NCBI RefSeq assembly: GCF_000702005.1
Contig: NZ_JNKI01000009.1
Coordinates: 1 to 64,000, forward strand
Reading direction: 5' to 3'
DNA length: 64,000 nt
Source of the DNA: Selenomonas sp. ND2010
GTDB taxonomy: Bacteria > Bacillota > Negativicutes > Selenomonadales > Selenomonadaceae
The notes under the pieces are model-generated. The model did not search any database, had not been told where the DNA came from, and saw only the letters and a program-made list of their open reading frames with translations. Position numbers and translations under genes: made by a program. This document shows, piece after piece, positions 1-8,505 of this stretch (positions within the stretch are counted from its first letter, which is position 1; each line of letters opens with the position of its first letter).

Positions 1-273
1 GCTTACCAAATGGGCAGCTATGTAGGCCGATTAAAGGAAGAACGAATTTTTCAAAGTATGTCTCGCAAAGGCACCTGTCTGGATAATAGCGTGATGGAAA
101 ATTTCTTTGGCCTGCTAAAACAGGAAATCTATTATGGGCATACCTATCACAGCTTCGAAGAACTTGAACGAGCTATACGGCATTACATCACATACTACAA
201 TAAGCACAGAATCAAAGCCAAGCTGGGGTGGCTCAGCCCAGTAGATTATCGTTTACGTCATGCCGCAGCATAA
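1..273 (+). CDS. IS3-family transposase OrfB, C-terminal part (5' end outside window)
   Basis: This is the C-terminal 90 residues of a DDE (retroviral-integrase-like, rve) transposase of the IS3 family, IS150 group. The reading frame is open from base 1, so the gene is cut by the window edge and not necessarily broken. Visible hallmarks are SRKGTCLDNSVMENFFG, whose Glu in MENFFG is the third catalytic residue of the DDE triad, followed by LLKQE, then YNKHRIKAKLGW and LSPVDYR, the typical C-terminal ending. The upstream OrfA, the frameshift signal and the two catalytic Asp residues lie outside the window, so activity cannot be assessed. It stops 38 bases before the terminal inverted repeat. 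Confidence 0.9.
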   Translation, partial: AYQMGSYVGRLKEERIFQSMSRKGTCLDNSVMENFFGLLKQEIYYGHTYHSFEELERAIRHYITYYNKHRIKAKLGWLSPVDYRLRHAAA

Positions 274-310
274 AAACCGGTAGCCGCAAATAATTGCTAC
301 TACCGGTAAG

Positions 311-334
311 GTCTAACTTTATGGGGTCACTACA
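311..334 (+). repeat. right terminal inverted repeat of the IS3-family element
   Basis: A 24-base end ending in CA at 333-334 follows the transposase stop and a hairpin (arms 276-283 and 300-307). The match to the generic IS150-group end supports it; the left copy is not in the window. Confidence 0.7.
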
Positions 335-359
335 TTTTCGCGTTTTTTCGCGAAAGCCC

Positions 360-388
360 TTGATTTTTATTTGCTTTTCTGTTACATT
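360..388 (+). promoter_or_regulatory. possible sigma-70-type promoter for HU
   Basis: TTGATT at 360-365 and TACATT at 383-388 are separated by 17 bases. This is the only reasonable pair between the IS end (334) and the HU start (466). Both boxes are imperfect. The IS junction lies only about 25 bases upstream of the -35 box. Confidence 0.4.
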
Positions 389-465
389 CACTATTAGCAG
401 GCCGATGAATGTGCATGGCATTTGCTAGAGCCTGGGAAAAGGTATTTTTTAAGGGGGCTGCAACT

Positions 466-741
466 GTGAATAAAACTGAATTGGTAGCTGGTGTTGCCGA
501 AAAAACCGGTATGACGAAAAAAGATGCGGAAAAAGCAGTGAATGCACTGTTTGAGAGCATTCAGGAGGCCTTGACTTCAGGGGACAAAGTCCAGATGATT
601 GGTTTTGGTACCTTCGAGGTAAAAGAGCGTCCCGCTCGCAAGGGACGTAATCCACGTACAGGGGAAGATATCGTGATTCCGGCATCGAAAAATCCTGGTT
701 TTAAGGCAGGGAAAGCATTGAAAGATGCAGTCAATGGATAA
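466..741 (+). CDS. hup: DNA-binding protein HU
   Basis: A histone-like nucleoid protein that binds and bends DNA as a dimer. The 91-residue product has the full family length: [15 protein letters not shown], a dimerisation helix region, the [19 protein letters not shown] segment that forms the DNA-intercalating arm, and the C-terminal [13 protein letters not shown]. The start is the GTG at 466, preceded by AGGGGG at about 452-456; an in-frame ATG at 409 would add 19 residues that no HU protein has. A strong terminator follows, so it is probably monocistronic. Its promoter region is bordered by an IS element on the left. Confidence 0.96.
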   Translation: MNKTELVAGVAEKTGMTKKDAEKAVNALFESIQEALTSGDKVQMIGFGTFEVKERPARKGRNPRTGEDIVIPASKNPGFKAGKALKDAVNG

Positions 742-765
742 GTAAAAGATTTTGATGGCAATGCA

Positions 766-795
766 CCGGGTTCCGTGGGGGACCCGGCTTTTTTT
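766..795 (+). terminator. intrinsic terminator after hup
   Basis: GC-rich arms CCGGGT (766-771) and ACCCGG (782-787) are followed by a run of T at 789-795. Confidence 0.85.
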
Positions 796-832
796 ATGAT
801 GATTGCTGGAACGAGAAAGGAGTGGGGGTCTG

Positions 833-1591
833 ATGGAACGTCAGATGGCGAAGAAAGTAGTGATGATTTCGGGCGGAACGTCGGGGATTGGATTGTCCGC
901 AGCAAAGGGCTTTTTGAAACGGGGATTTCGCGTAGCGTTGCTGGGGCGGTCAAAAAGCCGTGGCGAAGAAGCACTGCGGGAATTGGAGGCAGGAGAAGAT
1001 GGTTTGTTCCTCCCCTGTGATGTCAGCCATCATGCAGCTTGTGATCAAGCCGTGGCAGAGGTTTTGAAGCTTTGGGGGAGACTCGATGTATTGGTCAATT
1101 CGGCAGGGATTTATGTGGAGGGCGCCATTGAGGATATGACGGATGAGTGCCTGGAACAAGTTCTTAGTACCAACGTGAAGGGAACATATTATCTTTGTCA
1201 AGCGGCGGTGGCAGCCTTGAAAGCGTCGCGAGGGAATATTGTAAATGTTGCCTCGGATGCTGGGGTTCATGGAAACTATTATTGTTCTGCGTATTGTGCC
1301 AGCAAGGGGGCTGTCGTCATGTTCACGAGAGCACTGGCCTTGGAATTGGCGGGCTTTGGGGTAAGGGTTAATGCCATTGCACCGGGGGATATTTTAACTC
1401 CGCTGACAGAAAAACAGTTGCAAGGGGCGCTGGACCGCGAAGAAGCTTTGCGGCAGATGGCGTCAGTTTATCCGCTGGGACGTATTGGCACTCCGGAGGA
1501 AGCGGCCGCATTGATTCTTTTTTTGGCATCGGCGGAAGCCTCATTTGTAACTGGAGCAATTTGGGGGGTGGATGGTGGATTGACTGCTTGA
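833..1591 (+). CDS. short-chain dehydrogenase/reductase (SDR)
   Basis: A classical SDR of 252 residues, an NAD(P)-dependent oxidoreductase of unknown substrate. The N-terminal Rossmann glycine motif is SGGTSGIG (about residue 13), the structural NSAG motif replaces the usual NNAG, the catalytic Ser lies in NVASDAG and the catalytic Tyr/Lys in YCASKGA. The C-terminus ends in the common GAIWGVDGGLTA, as in FabG-like enzymes. The start chosen is ATG 833, with AAAGGAG at 816-822. It follows the HU terminator and precedes an oppositely functioning glycosyltransferase gene by about 30 bases, so the two may be cotranscribed. FabG activity is possible but no fab genes are nearby, so the substrate is left open. 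Confidence 0.88.
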   Translation: MERQMAKKVVMISGGTSGIGLSAAKGFLKRGFRVALLGRSKSRGEEALRELEAGEDGLFLPCDVSHHAACDQAVAEVLKLWGRLDVLVNSAGIYVEGAIEDMTDECLEQVLSTNVKGTYYLCQAAVAALKASRGNIVNVASDAGVHGNYYCSAYCASKGAVVMFTRALALELAGFGVRVNAIAPGDILTPLTEKQLQGALDREEALRQMASVYPLGRIGTPEEAAALILFLASAEASFVTGAIWGVDGGLTA

Positions 1592-1622
1592 AATATGGTA
1601 CAATAGGCGAGTATGTATTTTT

Positions 1623-2771
1623 ATGCAGAGAGGAGGGAGAAGTACGAAAGCATTCAAGATTTTGTTATTGACAGCATCAATCGGTTCGGGACATATCAAG
1701 GCAGCGGAAGCTATCGAAAAGGAGCTTCGGGGGATGCTGCCTCAGGCAGATATCACTACGGTAGACTTCATGTCACGCCAGACGTCCTGGCTTCATTGGC
1801 TCATGAAGAAAATTTATTTGATTATGCTGGATTTTGTGCCGAACCTTTATGATGTTTTTTACAAGGTATCTGGAGGAGCTTCGGGCGGTTCGTTAGCTCA
1901 GAGTGCCTTTGCGGTCGTCATGCAACCGGTGGTGAAACGGATTATCCGAGAAGCAGTTCCGGATATAGTGATTTGTACGCACCCGTTTCCAGAAGGGGCG
2001 GTCTCGTTATGGAAAAAACGGCACGATACTAAGCTGCCGTTGGTCGTGGTTATGACGGACTATTCCCTGCATCAGATTTGGTTGTATCCGCGGGTTGAGG
2101 CGTATTTTATGGCAACGGAGGCCATGCGTCAGGAAATGATTGAAAAAGAGTTTTCGCAGGCAAGTCTGCATGCCGCAGGAATTCCGGTCGCAGCGTCACT
2201 TCAGGAGCTGCCGGGGAAAACGGCTTTGCGAGATTCTTACGGACTGCCGCAAAATAATCCGGTAATCCTCTTGATGGGAGGAGGACTCGGATTAGGAGGG
2301 ATAAAGGAAACGCTGTTGGAACTCGACAAAATTTCACAGCCACTTACTTTGTTGGTGATTGCTGGACGCAATGAGCGCTTGCTAGAAGAGATTCGCAAGA
2401 GTACCAAGCAATATCATCATCTGGTGAAAGCGTGGGGATTTACCGACAAAGCGCATGAGCTCATGGGGGCGGCGGATCTTTTGATTACGAAACCTGGAGC
2501 TTTGACAATCAGCGAAGCTTTCGTACTGGGACTGCCGATGCTGCTGCATGATCCGATTCCCGGTCCAGAGACCGAAAATGCGGTTTATGCAACAAGGCAT
2601 GGCGCAGCTGTTTGGCTGCATCCGGGAGAAAAATTAGCACCGGCTGTGCAGGAACTCTTGACAGGGGATTGTCTGGAGAGTATGTCAGCCAGGGCAAAGG
2701 AATGTGCTAAACCGGCTGCGGCTGCGGAAATTGCGCAGTGCATCGTAACGATGCTGACAGGAAAAAAATAA
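1623..2771 (+). CDS. UgtP/MGDG-synthase-like glycosyltransferase (GT28)
   Basis: A MurG-superfamily (GT-B fold) glycosyltransferase of about 382 residues, resembling diacylglycerol glucosyltransferases that make glycolipids at the membrane. The N-terminal MGDG_synth domain shows ILLLTASIGSGHIKAA with the family's GSGH loop; the C-terminal nucleotide-sugar domain shows LLMGGGLGLGG, then KPGALTISEA and PIPGPETENA, the donor-binding loops. No transmembrane segment is needed in this family. The start is uncertain: ATG 1623 has no Shine-Dalgarno in front, while a strong AGGAGGG lies inside the gene at about 1630-1636, with no ATG or GTG at a suitable distance after it. Lipid specificity cannot be told from sequence. 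Confidence 0.85.
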   Translation: MQRGGRSTKAFKILLLTASIGSGHIKAAEAIEKELRGMLPQADITTVDFMSRQTSWLHWLMKKIYLIMLDFVPNLYDVFYKVSGGASGGSLAQSAFAVVMQPVVKRIIREAVPDIVICTHPFPEGAVSLWKKRHDTKLPLVVVMTDYSLHQIWLYPRVEAYFMATEAMRQEMIEKEFSQASLHAAGIPVAASLQELPGKTALRDSYGLPQNNPVILLMGGGLGLGGIKETLLELDKISQPLTLLVIAGRNERLLEEIRKSTKQYHHLVKAWGFTDKAHELMGAADLLITKPGALTISEAFVLGLPMLLHDPIPGPETENAVYATRHGAAVWLHPGEKLAPAVQELLTGDCLESMSARAKECAKPAAAAEIAQCIVTMLTGKK

Positions 2772-2869
2772 TTTCAAGATGTTAGCAGGTTTTTGGTATT
2801 GTAACGAGGAATACTATATCAACAGTCTGCGGACAGCTGGAGGGGATTAATCAGCTGTAGAAGGAATTG

Positions 2870-3343
2870 GTGATAGAAATGGCCGTATTTCAATTAATGA
2901 AGGACGACAACAATCAGTATATCTGTCCCAAATGCAAGGGCAAATTGCGCTTTGTCGATGGTAAGGCCGTGCAGATTGTCGACGGTAGAGCGGATATGAG
3001 TTCGATTTTGCCGAAATATGAATGCGATCATTGTGGGATTTATTTTCAGGAACTTTTGGGATCTGGATTTTATAATGAATATGATCTTCCGCGGAAAAAG
3101 AAAGCGAAGAAGATTGTAAAAACCGGTGACCTGCAGCCGATGGAGCTGAAGCGTGACCGCAATAATCAATGTGTATGTCCACGCTGTGGTGAGATGATGG
3201 ATTTTGTGGAGGGACAGGCTGTCCGGTTGGTGGACGGTGTTCCTGATATGGAAAATGTCAAAGATCATTTTCATTGCAAACATTGTAATTCCACGTTTCG
3301 CCGCTTGGCTGCTACGAATTATTTCCAATGGTCGGAAAAATAA
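2870..3343 (+). CDS. tandem zinc-ribbon protein, unknown function
   Basis: A protein of about 157 residues that I cannot name. It is built from two copies of one roughly 50-residue unit. Each unit begins NNQ(Y/C)(I/V)CP(K/R)C, continues with FV(D/E)G(K/Q)AV(Q/R)(I/L)VDG and DM, and ends with CDHC or CKHC followed by an aromatic, so each carries two CxxC pairs able to bind one zinc. A lysine/arginine-rich linker (PRKKKAKKIVK) joins the copies. No membrane segment or signal peptide. The start is uncertain: TTG 2867, GTG 2870 (close to GAAGGA at 2860-2865) and ATG 2879 are all in frame. It lies before divIC. DNA, RNA or protein binding are all possible. Confidence 0.75.
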   Translation: MIEMAVFQLMKDDNNQYICPKCKGKLRFVDGKAVQIVDGRADMSSILPKYECDHCGIYFQELLGSGFYNEYDLPRKKKAKKIVKTGDLQPMELKRDRNNQCVCPRCGEMMDFVEGQAVRLVDGVPDMENVKDHFHCKHCNSTFRRLAATNYFQWSEK

Positions 3344-3418
3344 TTGGCAATTGGCTTGCATCTCATAAAGTTTGCCGTTATCATTAAGAGGATTGAGATT
3401 TTTTCAGAAGGAGGGATA

Positions 3419-3718
3419 ATGATGAATAACAGGAAAAGGCCGAAAAAATATCGTGTCAGTTGGTTTTTCCTTTTGCTGGTCATCATTGTAGGTTATTTTG
3501 TCTCCATTCTGATATCTCAACAGGTGTATCTCAGTCAGGTTAGCAGGGATCAGGCGGCAGCTGAGGCAAGGTTGTTAGCCGCTCAGAAAGAAAATGAAGC
3601 CCTGCGGCAGGAAAAAGAAAAACTCAATGAGTTAGGGTATATTGAAAAGATTGCCCGGGAGGAGTTGGGCATGACGCGCGCTGGGGAGCTTCCGTATACT
3701 ACCGGAAGCCGGAAATGA
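3419..3718 (+). CDS. divIC: septum formation initiator DivIC/FtsL-like
   Basis: A small bitopic division protein of 99 residues. It has a short basic cytoplasmic tail (NNRKRPKKYRVS), one membrane helix (about residues 14-34, WFFLLLVIIVGYFVSILIS) and an external coiled coil rich in A/E/L (QAAAEARLLAAQKENEALRQEKEKL), followed by the conserved YIEKIAREELGM segment of the DivIC/FtsB family. In this family the protein joins FtsL and DivIB at the septum. The start is ATG 3419, with GAAGGAGGG at 3408-3416; a second ATG follows at 3422. The order divIC then S1-domain protein then tilS-hpt-ftsH is the one found near the Bacillus origin and supports the name. Confidence 0.9.
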   Translation: MMNNRKRPKKYRVSWFFLLLVIIVGYFVSILISQQVYLSQVSRDQAAAEARLLAAQKENEALRQEKEKLNELGYIEKIAREELGMTRAGELPYTTGSRK

Positions 3719-3730
3719 GTGTTATCTGCC

Positions 3731-3760
3731 TTGACACTATTCTATGGTCAAGGTTATAAT
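3731..3760 (+). promoter_or_regulatory. strong sigma-70-type promoter for the S1-domain gene
   Basis: Perfect consensus boxes TTGACA (3731-3736) and TATAAT (3755-3760) with an 18-base spacer. It lies 13 bases after the divIC stop and 42 bases before the next start. Confidence 0.8.
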
Positions 3761-3801
3761 AATTCGTGTATTCTTTACTACATTAAGGAGGAAGAATTAA
3801 T

Positions 3802-4275
3802 TTGTCCATTGAAGTTGGCAGTGTGGTCGAGGGTGTCGTAACTGGCATCACAAACTTTGGCGCATTCATTGAATTGCCGGAAGGCAAGAATGGTCTTGTC
3901 CACATTTCAGAAGTCGCAGATGTTTATGTAAAAGATGTCCATGACTTTCTCACAGAAAAAGATAAAGTTAAAGTCAAGGTATTGACGATTGATGAGAAGG
4001 GCAAGATTGCACTTTCCATCAAACAGCTCCAGGAGAAGAAGCCGGAGGAACATGTAGTTAAACCACATGCTGCTGCTGCGAGTGATTCTTCCGCCCGTCC
4101 AATGCGTTCGCGGGCACCACGTGATTTTCGGAAACCGAATCGGTTTAACAATTCCAATGCATCCTTTGAGGACAAGCTTTCCCGCTTTCTCAAAGATAGC
4201 GACGAGCGTTTGACGGACTTGCGCCGTAAGACGGATTCAAAACGCGGAGGACGTGGTTCCCGTCGTTCGGATTAA
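3802..4275 (+). CDS. S1-domain RNA-binding protein (YabR/CvfD-like)
   Basis: A 157-residue protein with one N-terminal S1 OB-fold domain (about residues 3-75; VGSVVEGVVTGITNFGAFIEL, GLVHISEVA, VKVKVLTIDEKGKIALSIKQ) and a basic, disordered tail rich in Arg, Ser and Lys. Single-S1 proteins of this kind bind RNA or the ribosome and act in post-transcriptional regulation and stress. The start is TTG 3802, supported by AAGGAGG at 3786-3792. It has its own near-consensus promoter and a hairpin terminator after it, so it can be transcribed alone within the divIC-ftsH neighbourhood. The position after divIC equals yabR in Bacillus. Confidence 0.88.
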   Translation: MSIEVGSVVEGVVTGITNFGAFIELPEGKNGLVHISEVADVYVKDVHDFLTEKDKVKVKVLTIDEKGKIALSIKQLQEKKPEEHVVKPHAAAASDSSARPMRSRAPRDFRKPNRFNNSNASFEDKLSRFLKDSDERLTDLRRKTDSKRGGRGSRRSD

Positions 4276-4301
4276 TCGTGCGACAGTACATTGGTGATTT
4301 C

Positions 4302-4330
4302 AAAGCACTCTGCATAAGGGTGCTTTTGTT
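4302..4330 (+). terminator. intrinsic terminator after the S1-domain gene
   Basis: Nine-base-pair arms (4302-4310 with 4318-4326, one G-T pair), a seven-base loop and a short T-rich tail interrupted by one G. Confidence 0.65.
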
Positions 4331-4362
4331 CGTTTTGTTGCAGAAAGCTTGGTGATCGGGTT

Positions 4363-5763
4363 ATGATGGAAAAGGTGGAAAGGTTCTGCCAGCAGCATAA
4401 CCTGCTGCCGCAAGGGGCGGGAATTCTCGTGGCTTGTTCTGGCGGTGCGGATTCCCTGGCTTTGCTGATGCTGTTGTGGCAGCTTCGCGGACGGTATCAG
4501 CTGCGGGTGGTGGCGGCTCATTATGAGCATGGCATCCGCGGCGTGGAATCCCAAGAGGACGCGGCTTTTGTACAGTCCTTTTGTCAGCTGCATGGAATTC
4601 CCTTTCGGTTGGGGCATGGAGATGTGCCAGCGTATGCGGCGGAAACAGGGCTGTCGTTGGAAACAGCAGCCCGTAAGCTGCGGTATCTGTTTCTGGAAAA
4701 TATCCGGCAGGAATTGTCGCTAGAGTTCTTAGCGGTAGCGCATCATGCCGATGATCAGGCAGAAACCGTGCTCATGCGTGTCCTGCGGGGAACGGGACCG
4801 GCCGGCTTGGCTGCCATGCGTCCTAAGAGTGGAGAAGATGGACATATCCTTCGACCGCTTTTGGGGGTGACGAAACAGGAAATTCGTCAGTGGTGTGCCA
4901 AGATGCATTTGTCGCCGCGTGAAGATAGTACCAATCAACAGTTGGATTGCACGCGGAATTTATTGCGGTTGCGCACGATTCCTAATTTGCAGCGGGAATA
5001 TAATCCAGAGCTTTCGAAGGCCTTGTGCCAATTGGCAGAGGTTGCTGCTGCCGAAAATGATTATATCAAGGCGCAGGTAGATGCCGTGTGGAAAAGCCCC
5101 ATGGTGGAGTGGCAGAATGGTGTGACACTGCTGGTGAAGCACTTTGCCCAATTGCCGTTGGCTTTGCAGCGCGGCGCTGTCCGCAAGTATTGGCATTGTC
5201 TTACGGGCAGTGGTTGTGATTTGAGCTTTGTGCAGGCAGAAGAGGTGCGTCGGCTTTGTCTCGAAAATAGGACAGGGAGCCGGTTAGAACTGCCAGGAGG
5301 CTGGCTGGTGCGCATTGCCTATGGGCGGTTAAGAGGTCAGCCCCAGGCAGCCGTTGATCCGGAAGAAAAGCTGTCAGCGGTACCGCTTCAGATTCCCGGC
5401 AGGACAGTTTGGGGAAGTTATAGTTGTGAGGCTGCTTGGTTAGAGAAGCTGCCTGCAGTCACGGGACCGCTTGAGTATTACCTCTGCCCCAAGGATTTGC
5501 CAGAACCTTTGGTCATCCGCCGGCGGGAAGCTGGCGATGTAATCCAGCTTTCGGGAGGCCGCAAGAAACTCAAGCGGTTGCTGATTGACGATAAGATTCC
5601 CCAGGAAGCGCGCGACGGGCTGCCACTCATAGCTGCCGGTCACGAAATATTATGGGTTGTGGGCCATCGGCGCAGTACACGGTGTCCGGTGGATATAGAT
5701 ACAACAGGTAAGAAGAAATTCTTATATCTCAAGATTCAAAGAAGAGAGGAACATTTATCATGA
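4363..5763 (+). CDS. tilS: tRNA(Ile)-lysidine synthase
   Basis: An essential ATP-dependent enzyme that converts the wobble cytidine of the CAU-anticodon tRNA-Ile into lysidine, so that it reads AUA. The 466-residue product has the N-type PP-loop SGGADS near residue 28 ([13 protein letters not shown]), the family segments HYEHGIRG and [22 protein letters not shown], and a C-terminal TilS domain ([16 protein letters not shown]...[12 protein letters not shown]). Starts at 4363 and 4366 are both ATG; no good Shine-Dalgarno precedes either. Its stop overlaps the hpt start by four bases (ATGA), indicating translational coupling, as in Bacillus. Confidence 0.95.
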   Translation: MMEKVERFCQQHNLLPQGAGILVACSGGADSLALLMLLWQLRGRYQLRVVAAHYEHGIRGVESQEDAAFVQSFCQLHGIPFRLGHGDVPAYAAETGLSLETAARKLRYLFLENIRQELSLEFLAVAHHADDQAETVLMRVLRGTGPAGLAAMRPKSGEDGHILRPLLGVTKQEIRQWCAKMHLSPREDSTNQQLDCTRNLLRLRTIPNLQREYNPELSKALCQLAEVAAAENDYIKAQVDAVWKSPMVEWQNGVTLLVKHFAQLPLALQRGAVRKYWHCLTGSGCDLSFVQAEEVRRLCLENRTGSRLELPGGWLVRIAYGRLRGQPQAAVDPEEKLSAVPLQIPGRTVWGSYSCEAAWLEKLPAVTGPLEYYLCPKDLPEPLVIRRREAGDVIQLSGGRKKLKRLLIDDKIPQEARDGLPLIAAGHEILWVVGHRRSTRCPVDIDTTGKKKFLYLKIQRREEHLS

Positions 5764-6305
5764 TGAACGACGATATCGAGAAGGTAGTATATTCGGAGGA
5801 GACGCTTCAGGCTAAGATTGCGGAGCTCGGCCGCCAGATTACGGAAGACTATAAGGATGTCAAAGAGGAGATTTTTTGCGTCGGCATTCTTAAAGGTGCT
5901 GTTATGTTCTATACGGACCTTGTTCGTCAGATTGATTTGCCGGTTCATTTTGACTTTATGATCGCGTCGAGCTATGGAAATGGCACGTCTACTAGCGGCA
6001 CAGTTAAAATTTTAAAAGATCTTGACTATGATGTAGAAGGAAAACACCTCATCATTATTGAAGATATAATAGACTCGGGTACGACCATGAATTACCTCAT
6101 GAAGTATTTCAAAGAGCGCAAACCCAAAAGCGTCAAACTTTGTTCGCTGCTTTCGAAGCCATCCCGCCGTGTCGTGGATGTCAATATTGATTACTGCGGC
6201 TTTGAAGTACCAGATGAGTTCCTGGTTGGTTATGGCTTGGATTATGCGGAGGTATATCGCAATCTGCCGTACATCGGCGTTTTAAAGCCGGAGATTTACG
6301 CCTGA
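5760..6305 (+). CDS. hpt: hypoxanthine phosphoribosyltransferase
   Basis: A purine-salvage enzyme that joins hypoxanthine (and guanine) to PRPP to give IMP or GMP. The 181-residue product is of family length and shows the PRPP-binding signature [14 protein letters not shown] (about residues 97-110), the flexible-loop [11 protein letters not shown] and the base-binding end [17 protein letters not shown]. The gene begins inside the tilS stop codon (ATGA overlap), with GAGAGGA at about 5743-5749 for initiation. The tilS-hpt-ftsH order is strongly conserved in Firmicutes. Confidence 0.95.
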   Translation: MMNDDIEKVVYSEETLQAKIAELGRQITEDYKDVKEEIFCVGILKGAVMFYTDLVRQIDLPVHFDFMIASSYGNGTSTSGTVKILKDLDYDVEGKHLIIIEDIIDSGTTMNYLMKYFKERKPKSVKLCSLLSKPSRRVVDVNIDYCGFEVPDEFLVGYGLDYAEVYRNLPYIGVLKPEIYA

Positions 6306-6368
6306 GTATGCCAAACAAATAAATCCGCAGGAGCCTTTTAAAAGCTCCCGGAAAGGGAGGGCAATGGA

Positions 6369-8405
6369 TTGAATAAGTTTCTACGAAATGTAGGGTTCTA
6401 CCTGTTGATTATCCTGGTCGCAATTTCTATTATCGACTATTTTTCAACAAAGAACACAACCAAGCAGGAAATCGAGTATACGCAATTCCTGCAACAGGTG
6501 GATAACGGTGAAGTATCAAAGGTCGTAATCATTCAGAATACGATCCGCGGAAAACTTTCTGATGGTACGGAGTTCACGACCATCACACCGGATGCCCCGA
6601 ACAATGACCCGCAGCTCTATCAGAAGCTCAGCAGCAAGAATGTCGAGATTGCCGCCGAGAATCCGCCGGAGCCGCCATGGTGGTCCACGATGTTCTCATC
6701 GGTGCTGCCGATTCTCCTGTTGGTGGGAGTATGGTTCTTTATCATGCAGCAGACCCAGGGCGGCGGTGGCCGCGTGATGTCCTTTGGTAAGAGTCGTGCT
6801 CGTATGAGTGGTGCGGACAAAATTAAGGTAAACTTTAAAGACGTTGCTGGTGCTGATGAGGCGAAGCAGGAACTGGAAGAAGTTGTTGAATTCCTCAAAC
6901 ATCCGAAGAAGTATAATGACCTCGGAGCCCGTATTCCGAAAGGGGTTCTGCTCTTTGGCCCTCCGGGTACTGGTAAGACTTTGCTGGCTCGTGCTGTAGC
7001 TGGTGAAGCTGGAGTACCGTTCTTCTCGATTTCCGGTTCGGATTTCGTGGAGATGTTTGTCGGTGTCGGTGCTTCCCGTGTTCGTGATCTGTTCGATCAG
7101 GCGAAGAAAAATGCGCCGTGCATTGTGTTTATCGATGAGATTGATGCGGTGGGACGTCAGCGTGGCGCTGGTGTCGGCGGTGGTCATGACGAACGCGAGC
7201 AGACCCTGAATCAGTTGCTCGTCGAGATGGATGGCTTTGCTGCCAATGAAGGCATCATCATCATTGCGGCAACGAACCGTCCGGATATCTTAGACCCTGC
7301 ACTTTTGCGTCCGGGCCGTTTCGATCGGCAGATTGTTGTCGATAAACCGGATGTACGCGGGCGCCTGGCGATTCTCAAGGTCCATACCAAGGGAAAACCG
7401 GTGGATGAGGATGCAGATCTTGATATTCTCGCTCGCCGTACGCCTGGCTTTACCGGTGCGGATCTCAGTAACCTGGTCAATGAGGCAGCACTGTTGGCTG
7501 CACGCCGGGACAAGAAAAAGATTTTCATGCAGGAACTTGAAGAGGCTATCGAGCGCGTAATGGCAGGCCCGGAACGCAAGTCTCATATCATGAACGATGA
7601 AGAGAAACGCTTGACGGCTTATCACGAAGGCGGTCATACTCTGGTGGGTATGCTGCTTAAACATGCAGACCCCGTTCATAAGGTTACGATCATTCCGCGT
7701 GGTCGTGCTGGTGGTTATACACTGATGCTTCCCAAGGAAGATCGCAACTACGCAACGAAATCTGAGCTGCTGGATCGCCTCAAGGTGGCTATGGGTGGCC
7801 GTGTAGCGGAAGAAATCGTACTGAAGGAAATCAGTACGGGCGCTTCCCAGGACATCCAGCAGGCAACCCGTATGGTCCGTGGCATGGTCATGCAATATGG
7901 CATGAGTGATGTCCTGGGTCCGGTGGCTTATGGCGAAAGCCAGAATCATCAGGTATTCCTGGGCAGAGACATCAATCATGAGCGCAATTACTCGGAAGAG
8001 GTTGCCAGTGAGATTGATAAAGAAGTCCGCAAATATTTGGAAGAAGCCTATGAGGCGTGCCGTGTACTCATTACAGAAAACCGTGACAAACTCGAACTCA
8101 TTGCGCAGGCACTTATTGAGCGTGAGACGCTGACGGCTAAACAGCTGGAAGAGTTGTTGACGACTGGTAAGCTGGCCGATGACGACGAGAAAAAGTCGAC
8201 GGATCCGTTGGACTTTGAAAAGAAGAAGGACGATTGGTCTTTCTTTGACCCAGCTCCGATTGAGGAGGGGGAGCAGCAGACGGAGACGGATGCTGCTGAC
8301 AAGGGAAACGAGGAAACAAAAGAGACGGCGGCAGATGAAAAAACGGATGTTGGGAAAGAAGACAAAGCAGAACCAAAATTCAATGTCACCCATTATGATC
8401 GCTAA
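6369..8405 (+). CDS. ftsH: ATP-dependent zinc metalloprotease FtsH
   Basis: A membrane-anchored AAA+ protease that degrades misassembled membrane and regulatory proteins. The 678 residues contain an N-terminal membrane helix (about 7-24), an external domain, a second helix (about 108-126, [18 protein letters not shown]), the AAA domain with Walker A GPPGTGKT, Walker B IVFIDEID, the SRH with [19 protein letters not shown], and the M41 protease domain with the zinc site HEGGH. The C-terminal 70 residues are acidic and low-complexity. The start is TTG 6369, after a purine-rich AAAGGGAGGG at 6352-6361; no in-frame ATG is available. A terminator follows. Confidence 0.97.
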   Translation: MNKFLRNVGFYLLIILVAISIIDYFSTKNTTKQEIEYTQFLQQVDNGEVSKVVIIQNTIRGKLSDGTEFTTITPDAPNNDPQLYQKLSSKNVEIAAENPPEPPWWSTMFSSVLPILLLVGVWFFIMQQTQGGGGRVMSFGKSRARMSGADKIKVNFKDVAGADEAKQELEEVVEFLKHPKKYNDLGARIPKGVLLFGPPGTGKTLLARAVAGEAGVPFFSISGSDFVEMFVGVGASRVRDLFDQAKKNAPCIVFIDEIDAVGRQRGAGVGGGHDEREQTLNQLLVEMDGFAANEGIIIIAATNRPDILDPALLRPGRFDRQIVVDKPDVRGRLAILKVHTKGKPVDEDADLDILARRTPGFTGADLSNLVNEAALLAARRDKKKIFMQELEEAIERVMAGPERKSHIMNDEEKRLTAYHEGGHTLVGMLLKHADPVHKVTIIPRGRAGGYTLMLPKEDRNYATKSELLDRLKVAMGGRVAEEIVLKEISTGASQDIQQATRMVRGMVMQYGMSDVLGPVAYGESQNHQVFLGRDINHERNYSEEVASEIDKEVRKYLEEAYEACRVLITENRDKLELIAQALIERETLTAKQLEELLTTGKLADDDEKKSTDPLDFEKKKDDWSFFDPAPIEEGEQQTETDAADKGNEETKETAADEKTDVGKEDKAEPKFNVTHYDR

Positions 8406-8419
8406 GGCGAATTTGGAAA

Positions 8420-8448
8420 AGACCTTCTGTAACAGAAGGTCTTTTTTA
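8420..8448 (+). terminator. intrinsic terminator after ftsH
   Basis: Eleven-base complementary arms (8420-8430 and 8432-8442), nearly a perfect palindrome, run into TTTTTT. It separates ftsH from birA; a lone TATAAT at 8465-8470 may restart transcription for birA, though no convincing -35 box is seen. Confidence 0.85.
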
Positions 8449-8505
8449 ATGGATATTTTCGTTGTATAATTAACAGGTGTGAAATGGAGCAAAGGAGGAT
8501 TTCCA

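Larger units (their letters stand above)
1..334 (+). mobile_element. right end of an IS3-family (IS150-group) insertion sequence
   Basis: The element enters from the left edge and ends at about 334. It contains the 3' part of the transposase (1-273), a hairpin at 276-307 and a terminal inverted repeat at 311-334. Read outward on the reverse strand the repeat begins TGTAGTGACCCC, the TG...CA-type end known from IS150-group elements. Only one end is visible, so target duplication and element length cannot be judged. Confidence 0.85.

Noticed and set aside
1613-1852. A 79-codon frame starting just before the glycosyltransferase
   Set aside because: It overlaps the well-supported GT gene in another frame and has no family resemblance.
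7290-8492. A 400-codon reverse-strand frame opposite ftsH
   Set aside because: It lies entirely opposite the strongly supported ftsH, has no recognised motif and no ribosome site.
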